From NCBI RefSeq assembly GCF_900583165.1, contig NZ_UTKY01000087.1, positions 1 through 64,000 of the forward strand: a stretch of DNA of 64,000 nt, given 5' to 3'. The position numbers were made by a program, and so were the translations under genes. The DNA is from Pseudomonas viridiflava. GTDB lineage: Bacteria > Pseudomonadota > Gammaproteobacteria > Pseudomonadales > Pseudomonadaceae. The notes below the pieces were generated by a model, which saw nothing but the letters and a program-made list of their open reading frames with translations, did not search any database and was not told the DNA's origin. This document shows positions 47,520 through 54,751 of this stretch, piece by piece; the first letter of the stretch is position 1; every line of letters begins with the position of its first letter.

Positions 47520-48144
47520 CTGTAGTCTCCAGATAATCGTGCAAGATATTGGTCAGGATGGATTTGGGCGGTTCTTTGTTGCCAACATACATATCAATCG
47601 CCTGCATTGCCAGCCGACGGAGTTCAGTGGTCACTATGAAACCCGCCCTGAGCAACGCCATGATGTCACCCACATCCTGATCCGTGGCTCTACCCAGCTT
47701 TGAGATAGCAATATCGATAGGCGCAGCTATATGTAGGTGCAGTGCGGACTCAGCAGGAAACTCTTCCAATGGGAGACTTCGCTCCCAGTAGTCTTCGTGA
47801 AGCGGACCAAAACCGGTGTTGTACTGAAGATCATAGTTCAGCTCCATGACGCGACCGGTTCGCTCATCGAAAAACTGTTCGGGAAACTCCGCCAACAGGG
47901 TTTGAAGGCGCAGTTTGTTTCGCAAACCCGAGGAGTAAATTTCCGCATCTACGTCAGTGGAAATACGATGGTGCGTATACAGGTGAACAGCGCAGCCGCC
48001 GAAGACAATCACCTTTACAGCTCCCGGCTCGGCCCCCTCAAGCGTCAATTCTTCTTCGATGGACTTAAACATCGAAACCAACGCTTGCCCTAGTGAAGTA
48101 CTTGTATTGAGGCGTGGAACGACGGTATCTAGTAACTCCATCAT
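47503..48144 (-). CDS. Nucleotidyltransferase-fold protein (DUF6036/AbiEii-like)
   Basis: 213 aa. The minimal nucleotidyltransferase motif is present: GG at residues 49-50 (VFGGCAVHLYTHH) and DVD at 64-66 followed by E68 (ISTDVDAEI), the acidic metal ligands of the Pol-beta fold. The middle (NYDLQYNTGFGPLHEDYWERS) fits DUF6036-like proteins. Relatives act as toxins in toxin-antitoxin or phage-defence systems, by nucleotidylating tRNA or proteins, but the target here is not known. It is the first gene of a two-gene cassette. The shared element starts 69 bp upstream. Confidence 0.72.
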   Translation of the reverse strand: MMELLDTVVPRLNTSTSLGQALVSMFKSIEEELTLEGAEPGAVKVIVFGGCAVHLYTHHRISTDVDAEIYSSGLRNKLRLQTLLAEFPEQFFDERTGRVMELNYDLQYNTGFGPLHEDYWERSLPLEEFPAESALHLHIAAPIDIAISKLGRATDQDVGDIMALLRAGFIVTTELRRLAMQAIDMYVGNKEPPKSILTNILHDYLETTDGEAF

Positions 48145-48212
48145 TGAATATCAAACCCGAATGCAATGTTGCTGGACGGGCCTTGGATTCAAATCCCGAT
48201 CACTGAACCGAC

Positions 48213-48273
48213 AGCGACCGAAGAAGGCTATTGAGGCAGGTTCCGAGGGACAACCTGAAAGGTTTGTCGGAAA
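48213..48273 (-). repeat. Upstream element, copy B
   Basis: 61 bp with 84% identity to copy A at 46933-46993, exactly 1280 bp away and in the same orientation. It starts 69 bp upstream of the nucleotidyltransferase start codon, the same distance as copy A from DUF6124. Weaker similarity continues between the element and each start. Confidence 0.8.
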
Positions 48274-48313
48274 GATCTGAAGCGCCTGGGCGGACGCCAT
48301 CGGAGGCAACAAA

Positions 48314-48345
48314 AAACCCGCTAGCCAAACTGGCCCAGCGGGTTT
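48314..48345 (-). terminator. Terminator after yqfO-like gene and purL
   Basis: AAACCCGCT/AGCGGGTTT stem with an inner GCCA/TGGC stem, followed on the minus strand by TTTTTTG. It lies about 20 bp after the yqfO-like stop and separates purL transcription from the cassette. Confidence 0.85.
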
Positions 48346-48366
48346 CTTGTTTTTGCAGCGGGCAAA

Positions 48367-48678
48367 TCAAAAATCCGCCAACTGCCACACTTCATAAGCA
48401 GGTGTTTCATACGGGTGGCTGAGTTTCAAAGCAGCCACGACAGCCACAATCAACTCATCCGCCACCACCAGCTCAACCTTCCATTCTTCAACCACTTCAA
48501 CCTGACCCACCTGCCCGATAAACGGCTTACTGCCATCCAACGCGCGGAATTGGCCCTGGCCCAGCACTTGCCAGGCGCAGCTGTCGTAGTCGCCGATGCG
48601 CCCGCCGCCAGCGGCAAAGACGGCGGTTTTCACCGTCTCCACGTGGCTGTCGGGCACAAAGAAGGCGAGCTTGAACAC
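48367..48678 (-). CDS. YqfO-like (NIF3 C-terminal domain) protein
   Basis: 103-aa ferredoxin-like domain like the insert domain of YqfO/NIF3 proteins (COG3323): MFKLAFFVPDSHVETVKTAVFAAGGGRIGDYDSCAWQVLGQG, ending HPYETPAYEVWQL. It stands without the NIF3 catalytic domain. The function is unknown; metal or ligand sensing is suspected for the family. It lies 4 bp after the purL stop on the same strand, so it is probably cotranscribed with purL. Confidence 0.85.
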   Translation of the reverse strand: MFKLAFFVPDSHVETVKTAVFAAGGGRIGDYDSCAWQVLGQGQFRALDGSKPFIGQVGQVEVVEEWKVELVVADELIVAVVAALKLSHPYETPAYEVWQLADF

Positions 48679-48682
48679 CGTC

Positions 48683-51600
48683 TTAGTTCACCCACACGCG
48701 AGCGTTGCGGAACATGCGCATCCACGCGCCGTCCTCGTCCCACTCTTCCGGGCGCCACGAGTTCTGCACGGCGCGGAAGACACGCTCCGGGTGCGGCATC
48801 ATGATGGTGACGCGACCGTCGCGGCTGGTGAGGCCGGTGATCCCGCGTGGCGAGCCGTTCGGGTTGGCCGGGTAGGTCTCGGTGACCTTGCCGTGGTTGT
48901 CGACGAAACGCAGCGCGACGGTGCCGGACAGGTCGGCTTCGAGCAATGCCTCTTCGCTGGCGAATTCGGCATGGCCTTCACCGTGGGCGATGGCGATTGG
49001 CATGCGCGAACCGGCCATGCCCTGCAGGAAGATCGAGTTGGACTCTTGCACCTGCACCATGGCGACACGGGCTTCGAACTGCTCGGAACGGTTGCGCACA
49101 AAGTGCGGCCAGAACTCGCTGCCCGGGATCAGTTCGCTGAGGTTGGACATCATCTGGCAACCGTTGCACACGCCCAGGGTGAAGCTGTCGTTGCGCTCGA
49201 AGAAGCCCTGGAACGCATCGCGGGCACGGCTGTTGAACAGGGCCGACTTGGCCCAGCCTTCACCGGCACCCAGCACGTCGCCGTAGGAGAAACCGCCGCA
49301 GGCCACCAGGCCTTTGAATTCATTTAGGTCAACGCGACCGGCGAGGATGTCGCTCATGTGCACGTCGATCGCGTTGAAACCGGCACGGTCGAACGCGGCC
49401 GCCATTTCCACCTGGCCGTTGACGCCCTGCTCACGCAGTACGGCCACTTGTGGGCGAATGCCTTTCTTGATGTAAGGCGCGGCGATGTCCTGGTTGACGT
49501 CGAAGCTGAGCTTGGTGCTCAGGCCCGGGTTGTCTTCTTCCAGGATCACGTCGAATTCCTGCTCGGCGCACTCAACGTTGTCGCGCAGACGCTGGATCTG
49601 GTAGCTGGTCTCGGCCCACTGGCGTTGCAGCAAGCGGCGCTGGCCGGCGAACACGGTGTCGCCGTTGAACGAGATGTTGATCTCGCCGTTGTTGATCGGC
49701 TGGCCGATCACGGCCACGCAATCGTCCAGGCCAGCAGCGCTGAATTGTGCGAGTACGTCCGGGGTAGCGTCCTGGCGAACCTGGATCACGGCGCCCAACT
49801 CTTCGTTGAAGAGGATGCCGTTAATTTCGCAGGCTGCCTCGGCAACGCTGTCGAGCACGATGTTCAGGCCGCAGTGACCGGCGAAGGCCATTTCCACGAC
49901 GCTGGTGAGCAAGCCGCCATCGGAACGGTCATGGTAAGCCAGCAGGTGACCGTCGGCGTTGAGGCCCTGAATCACGGCGAAGAAGGCTTTGAGGTCTTCG
50001 GCGTCGTCGACGTCCGGGGCCTGGCTGCCGAGCTTGCCATGGGTTTGCGCCAGGATCGAGGCGCCCATGCGGTTCTGGCCACGGCCCAGGTCGATCAGGA
50101 TCAGATCGGTGGTGCCTTTGTCCATGCGCAGTTGCGGGGTCAGGGTCTGGCGAATATCGGTGACCGGTGCGAAACCGGTGACGATCAGCGACAGCGGCGA
50201 AGTGACGCTCTTGTCGGTGCCTTCATCGTTCCAACGGGTGGCCATGGACATGGAGTCCTTGCCCACCGGAATGGTGATACCCAGCTCTGGGCACAGTTCC
50301 ATGCCGACAGCTTTGACGGTGTCGTACAGACGCGCGTCTTCACCCGGGTGACCGGCAGCCGACATCCAGTTGGCCGACAATTTGATGTCAGACAATTTAC
50401 CGATGCGCGACGCGGCGATGTTGGTGAGGGTTTCACCAATGGCCATGCGGCCCGATGCCGGGGCGTCCAGCAGAGCCAGCGGAGTACGCTCGCCCATCGC
50501 CATGGCTTCACCGGTGTAGACGTCGAAGCTGGTGGCAGTGACGGCAACGTCAGCCACCGGCACTTGCCACGGGCCCACCATTTGGTCACGGGCAACCAGG
50601 CCAGTGATGGTGCGGTCGCCGATGGTAATAAGGAAGCTTTTGCTCGCCACGGCCGGGTGGTGCAGCACGCGTTCGATGCTGTCAGCCAATTCCAGCGTGC
50701 TTGGGTCGAAATCATCGCCCAGCTCGGCTTCACGCTTGGCCGAACGGTGCATGCGCGGGGCTTTGCCCAGCAGCACTTCCAGCGGCATGTCTACCGGGCT
50801 GTTGCCGAAGTGGCTGTCGGTGACCGTCAGTTGCGGCTCGGCAGTGGCTTCGCCGACCACGGCAAACGGGCAACGCTCGCGCTCGCAGATGGCCTGGAAG
50901 CGTGCGAAGTCTTCTGCACCGACCGCCAGCACGTAGCGCTCTTGGGATTCGTTGCTCCAGATTTCGTGCGGGGCCATGCCCGGCTCGTCGTTTGGAATAT
51001 TGCGCAGTTCGAAACGACCACCACGATCGCCATCGTTGACCAATTCCGGGAAGGCGTTGGACAAACCGCCAGCGCCGACGTCGTGGATGAAGCTGATCGG
51101 GTTTTTGTCACCCAACTGCCAGCAACGGTCGATGACTTCCTGGCAGCGACGCTCCATCTCTGGGTTTTCGCGCTGTACGGAAGCAAAGTCCAGGTCAGCC
51201 GAGCTGGTGCCGGTGGCCATCGATGAAGCCGCGCCGCCGCCCAGGCCGATCAACATCGCCGGGCCGCCGAGTACGATCAGCTTGGAGCCGACAAGGATCT
51301 CGCCTTTCTTGACGTGTTCTTCACGGATGTTGCCCATGCCGCCAGCCAACATGATTGGCTTGTGGTAGCCGCGCACTTCATCGCCACGCGGGGTGGTGAT
51401 GGACTGTTCGAAGGTACGGAAGTAGCCGGTCAGGGCCGGACGCCCGAATTCATTGTTGAACGCGGCGCCGCCCAGCGGGCCCTCGATCATGATGTCCAGC
51501 GCGGTAACGATGCGCTCAGGCTTGCCGTACGGCACTTCCCATGGCTGTTCAAAGCCTGGGATCTGCAGGTTGGACACGGTGAAACCGGTGAGGCCCGCCT

Positions 51601-52579
51601 TTGGCTTGGCGCCACGGCCGGTTGCACCTTCATCGCGGATTTCGCCGCCCGAACCGGTGGCTGCGCCCGGGAACGGGGCAATCGCGGTCGGGTGGTTGTG
51701 GGTCTCAACCTTCATCAGGATGTGCACCGGCTCCTGCACCGCGCCGTACTGGCGGGTTTCCGGGTCAGGGAAGAAACGGCCGGCCACGGAGCCGACGATC
51801 ACCGAGGCGTTGTCCTTATAAGCCGACAGAACGCCTTCGCTGTGCATCACGTAGGTGTTCTTGATCATGCCGAACAGGCTTTTTTCCTGGCTTTCGCCGT
51901 CGATGTCCCAACTGGCGTTGAAGATCTTGTGACGGCAGTGCTCGGAGTTGGCCTGGGCAAACATCATCAGTTCGATGTCGTGCGGGTTGCGCTTCAAGCC
52001 GTTGAAGGCGTCGACCAGGTAGTCGATCTCGTCTTCGGCCAAGGCCAGGCCCAGCTCGGTGTTGGCCTTCTCGAGGGCGGCACGGCCACCGCCAAGTACG
52101 TCAATCGCAGTGAGCGGCTTGGGCTCGGCGTGGCTGAACAGCCCAGCAGCCTGTTCCAGCTGGCTGACGATGATCTGGGTCATGCGGTCGTGCAGGCTGC
52201 TGGCGATCAGCTCGGCTTCGGCATCGCTGAACTGGCCAGCCACGTAGAAGGCAATACCGCGTTCCAGGCGCTGGATGCTCGACAGGCCGCAGTTGCGGGC
52301 GATGTCGCTGGCTTTGCTCGACCAGGGCGAGATGGTGCCGAACCGTGGCAGAACCAGGAACAAGCGGCCAGTCGGCTCTTGAACGGGAACGCTTGGACCG
52401 TACTTCAGAAGGCGTGCGAGCACTTGCTGTTCGTCGGCGGTCAACACGCCGGTTACGTCGGCGAAGTGAGCAAATTCAGCATACAGGCCTGTAACCGCTG
52501 GAACCTTCTGGCTCAGTTGTTCAAGGAGTTTGCTGTGGCGAAAGGCAGAAAGGGCAGGAGCGCCGCGCAGGATCAACAT
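48683..52579 (-). CDS. purL: Phosphoribosylformylglycinamidine synthase
   Basis: Large single-chain enzyme of purine synthesis, converting FGAR to FGAM with glutamine and ATP. From the ATG at 52579 (MLILRGAPALSAFRHSKLLEQLSQ) it has 1298 aa, the same as P. aeruginosa. It has an N-terminal PurS-like domain, a linker, two AIRS-like halves, and a C-terminal class I glutaminase with nucleophile Cys in LGVCNGCQMM and HGEGHAEF. The extension to 52651 has no family support. Divergent from mltF with about 290 bp between them. Confidence 0.99.
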   Translation of the reverse strand: MLILRGAPALSAFRHSKLLEQLSQKVPAVTGLYAEFAHFADVTGVLTADEQQVLARLLKYGPSVPVQEPTGRLFLVLPRFGTISPWSSKASDIARNCGLSSIQRLERGIAFYVAGQFSDAEAELIASSLHDRMTQIIVSQLEQAAGLFSHAEPKPLTAIDVLGGGRAALEKANTELGLALAEDEIDYLVDAFNGLKRNPHDIELMMFAQANSEHCRHKIFNASWDIDGESQEKSLFGMIKNTYVMHSEGVLSAYKDNASVIVGSVAGRFFPDPETRQYGAVQEPVHILMKVETHNHPTAIAPFPGAATGSGGEIRDEGATGRGAKPKAGLTGFTVSNLQIPGFEQPWEVPYGKPERIVTALDIMIEGPLGGAAFNNEFGRPALTGYFRTFEQSITTPRGDEVRGYHKPIMLAGGMGNIREEHVKKGEILVGSKLIVLGGPAMLIGLGGGAASSMATGTSSADLDFASVQRENPEMERRCQEVIDRCWQLGDKNPISFIHDVGAGGLSNAFPELVNDGDRGGRFELRNIPNDEPGMAPHEIWSNESQERYVLAVGAEDFARFQAICERERCPFAVVGEATAEPQLTVTDSHFGNSPVDMPLEVLLGKAPRMHRSAKREAELGDDFDPSTLELADSIERVLHHPAVASKSFLITIGDRTITGLVARDQMVGPWQVPVADVAVTATSFDVYTGEAMAMGERTPLALLDAPASGRMAIGETLTNIAASRIGKLSDIKLSANWMSAAGHPGEDARLYDTVKAVGMELCPELGITIPVGKDSMSMATRWNDEGTDKSVTSPLSLIVTGFAPVTDIRQTLTPQLRMDKGTTDLILIDLGRGQNRMGASILAQTHGKLGSQAPDVDDAEDLKAFFAVIQGLNADGHLLAYHDRSDGGLLTSVVEMAFAGHCGLNIVLDSVAEAACEINGILFNEELGAVIQVRQDATPDVLAQFSAAGLDDCVAVIGQPINNGEINISFNGDTVFAGQRRLLQRQWAETSYQIQRLRDNVECAEQEFDVILEEDNPGLSTKLSFDVNQDIAAPYIKKGIRPQVAVLREQGVNGQVEMAAAFDRAGFNAIDVHMSDILAGRVDLNEFKGLVACGGFSYGDVLGAGEGWAKSALFNSRARDAFQGFFERNDSFTLGVCNGCQMMSNLSELIPGSEFWPHFVRNRSEQFEARVAMVQVQESNSIFLQGMAGSRMPIAIAHGEGHAEFASEEALLEADLSGTVALRFVDNHGKVTETYPANPNGSPRGITGLTSRDGRVTIMMPHPERVFRAVQNSWRPEEWDEDGAWMRMFRNARVWVN

Positions 52580-52848
52580 CTTCGGGACAGCCTCGGGAAG
52601 GGGGTGTGCTTTGAGGCCGTGCATTCTAGCGTAAACCGTCGCCAACGGCACCCGAAACGGTAAGGCTGGCGGCTGCCGAACGTCAGTTGGCCGGATTCGA
52701 CCCCTTCGCGGGGCTACACGGGGGCATTCGGCGCAGTTATTTTAACCGTCATAAATGACTGCCAAGCCCCGTTTCTGCGGGCTGCAGCACAGTTTTCACG
52801 GCGCTAGCAGACAAGTCCCCCGCTGTCGAGATATGGCGCCGTGGGCCG

Positions 52849-52867
52849 TTTGCGTATACTGCGCAAA
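52849..52867. promoter_or_regulatory. Palindrome overlapping the mltF -10 and start codon
   Basis: TTTGCGTATACTGCGCAAA has perfect 6-bp arms around a 7-nt centre. It contains a TATACT -10 box (52855-52860) 6 bp before the mltF ATG. Transcription from it would begin near the ATG, giving a leaderless message; no ribosome-binding site is seen. The rest of 52580-52848 has no gene and should hold the purL promoter. Confidence 0.45.
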
Positions 52868-54327
52868 TGTTCTCCCCTACTGCTTTGCGCCCGCGATATG
52901 CCAAATGGCTGATCGCAACCGGACTCTTCCTGATGCTCAGTGCGTGTGTTGATAAGCCCAGCACGCTCGAGCGAATCAAGGAGGATGGCGTATTGCGGGT
53001 GATTACCCGGAACAGCCCGGCCACGTATTTCCAGGACCGCAACGGTGAAACCGGTTTCGAGTACGAACTGGTCAAGCGCTTTGCCGACGACCTGGGCGTG
53101 AAGCTTGAGATCGAGACCGCCGACAACCTCGATGACCTGTTCGGCCAGTTGGGCAAGCCCAACGGCCCGGTCCTTGCCGCCGCCGGCTTGGTGAGCAGCG
53201 AGCAGCGCCTGCAGCAGGTGCGCTTTTCCCACCCGTATCTGGAAGTCACCCCGCAGATCATCTACCGCAACGGCCAGTCCCGGCCGACCAACGCGGCGGA
53301 CCTCGCGGGCAAGAAGATCATGGTGCTCAAGGGCAGCACCCACGCCGAACAGCTGGCGGCGCTGAAAAAACAGAACACTGCGATTGAATATGAAGAATCC
53401 GACGCCGTTGAGGTGGTCGACCTGTTGCGCATGGTGGACGAGGGGCAAATTGACCTGACCCTGGTGGACTCCAACGAAGTGGCGATGAACCAGGTGTACT
53501 TCCCCAACGTGCGCGTGGCCTTCGACCTGGGCGACGCCAGTAACCAGAGCTGGGCCGTGGCCGCCGGTGAAGACAACAGCCTGCTCAACGAGATCAACAG
53601 CTACCTAGACAAGGTCGAGAAGAACGGCACCCTGCAGCGCCTAAAAGATCGCTATTACGGGCATGTCGATGTACTCGGCTATGTCGGCGCCTACACCTTC
53701 GCCCAGCACCTGCAGCAGCGCCTGCCCAAGTACGAAAAGCACTTCAGGGCCTACGCCAAGGCAGAAAAGGTCGACTGGCGCCTATTGGCCGCCATTGGCT
53801 ACCAGGAATCGCTGTGGCAACCGGCGGTCACCTCCAAGACCGGCGTGCGCGGCCTGATGATGCTGACCCAGAACACCGCCCAGGCCATGGGCGTGTCCAA
53901 CCGTCTGGATGCCAAGCAGAGCATCATGGGCGGCGCCAAGTACCTGGCCAAGATCAAGCAAGAACTGGACGACAGCATTGTCGAGCCGGACCGCACCTGG
54001 TTTGCCCTCGCCGCCTACAACGTCGGCGGTGGTCACCTGGACGATGCGCGCACCCTGGCCAAGCGCGAAGGCCTGAACCCGAACAAGTGGCTGGACGTTA
54101 AAAAGATGCTGCCGCGCTTGTCGCAGAAGCAGTGGTACAGCAAGACCCGCTACGGCTATGCCCGTGGCGGTGAGCCGGTGCATTTTGTGGCGAACATCCG
54201 GCGGTATTACGACATTCTGACCTGGGTGACCCAGCCGCAGTTGGAGGGTAACCAGGTGGTGGAAGGCAACTTGCACGTGCCGGGTGTGGATAAGACCAAG
54301 CCGCCCGAAGACAACCCCAAGTTGTAA
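52867..54327 (+). CDS. mltF: Membrane-bound lytic murein transglycosylase F
   Basis: 486 aa. The N-terminal signal ends in the lipobox LSAC (C27), so it is probably a lipoprotein. A periplasmic-binding-like regulatory domain (about 40-270, ERIKEDGVLRVITRNSPATYF) is followed by an SLT-type transglycosylase domain (about 285-440) with catalytic E314 in AIGYQESLW, then GVRGLMMLT and AAYNVGGGHLDDA. The enzyme cuts the MurNAc-GlcNAc bond, forming 1,6-anhydro products that AmpG recycles. The ATG at 52867 has no clear ribosome-binding site. Confidence 0.95.
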   Translation: MFSPTALRPRYAKWLIATGLFLMLSACVDKPSTLERIKEDGVLRVITRNSPATYFQDRNGETGFEYELVKRFADDLGVKLEIETADNLDDLFGQLGKPNGPVLAAAGLVSSEQRLQQVRFSHPYLEVTPQIIYRNGQSRPTNAADLAGKKIMVLKGSTHAEQLAALKKQNTAIEYEESDAVEVVDLLRMVDEGQIDLTLVDSNEVAMNQVYFPNVRVAFDLGDASNQSWAVAAGEDNSLLNEINSYLDKVEKNGTLQRLKDRYYGHVDVLGYVGAYTFAQHLQQRLPKYEKHFRAYAKAEKVDWRLLAAIGYQESLWQPAVTSKTGVRGLMMLTQNTAQAMGVSNRLDAKQSIMGGAKYLAKIKQELDDSIVEPDRTWFALAAYNVGGGHLDDARTLAKREGLNPNKWLDVKKMLPRLSQKQWYSKTRYGYARGGEPVHFVANIRRYYDILTWVTQPQLEGNQVVEGNLHVPGVDKTKPPEDNPKL

Positions 54328-54355
54328 ACATTATATTCAAAACACTACAAAACCC

Positions 54356-54447
54356 TGTGGGAGCCGGGCTTGCCCGCGATGGCGGCCTGGCAGTCGAAAT
54401 ATCCGCTGCCTGACACGCCGCGATCGCGGGCAAGCCCGGCTCCCACA
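54356..54447. repeat. REPIN, GAGCCGGGCTTGCCCGC type
   Basis: Inverted REPs beginning TGTGGGAGCCGGGCTTGCCC and the complement, the only complete REPIN of this type in the window. It lies between mltF and the trehalose PTS EIIB-like gene, which converge. Confidence 0.92.
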
Positions 54448-54464
54448 TTGATCTCCTTTGATCT

Positions 54465-54749
54465 CTAGATTGAGTTCAGGCCGGTGAGCAGGTGCACTAC
54501 CCCGCCCGCCAACACCATCACCGCCGGCACACCGGCCGCCTTTAACGCCTCGGCATCCACCTTTGTCACATCCCGCAACTGCACTCGAAACCGCGTCAGC
54601 GCCACGCGCTGCTGCGACGTGAGGTTATCCGCCCCTCCCAGCGCACTCAGCACATCGGCCGACAATAAACCCGGCGCCGTGACGGCTTCTTCCTTGATCA
54701 AATCCGGCGTCAGCGCCTTCCAAAACGCCTGCTGCAATTTCTCGAACAT
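54465..54749 (-). CDS. Stand-alone EIIB-like domain without Cys
   Basis: 94 aa covering most of a glucose-family PTS EIIB domain (SADVLSALGGADNLTSQQRVALTRFRVQLRDVTKVDAEALKAAGV...GGVVHLLTG). The phosphorylated Cys of the motif xCxTRLR is Ala at residue 50 (RVALTRFR), so it cannot carry phosphate there. The ATG at 54749 has GGAG within the end of the upstream gene. It follows the PTS fusion gene at once, so it is the last gene of the trehalose cluster. A structural or regulatory role is inferred. Confidence 0.82.
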   Translation of the reverse strand: MFEKLQQAFWKALTPDLIKEEAVTAPGLLSADVLSALGGADNLTSQQRVALTRFRVQLRDVTKVDAEALKAAGVPAVMVLAGGVVHLLTGLNSI

Positions 54750-54751
54750 GC

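Noticed and set aside
49358..51226. 622-codon plus-strand frame inside purL
   Set aside because: Antisense shadow of purL; no domain or ribosome-binding site.
51314..52663. 449-codon plus-strand frame opposite purL
   Set aside because: Same reason; it lies wholly over a conserved purL region.
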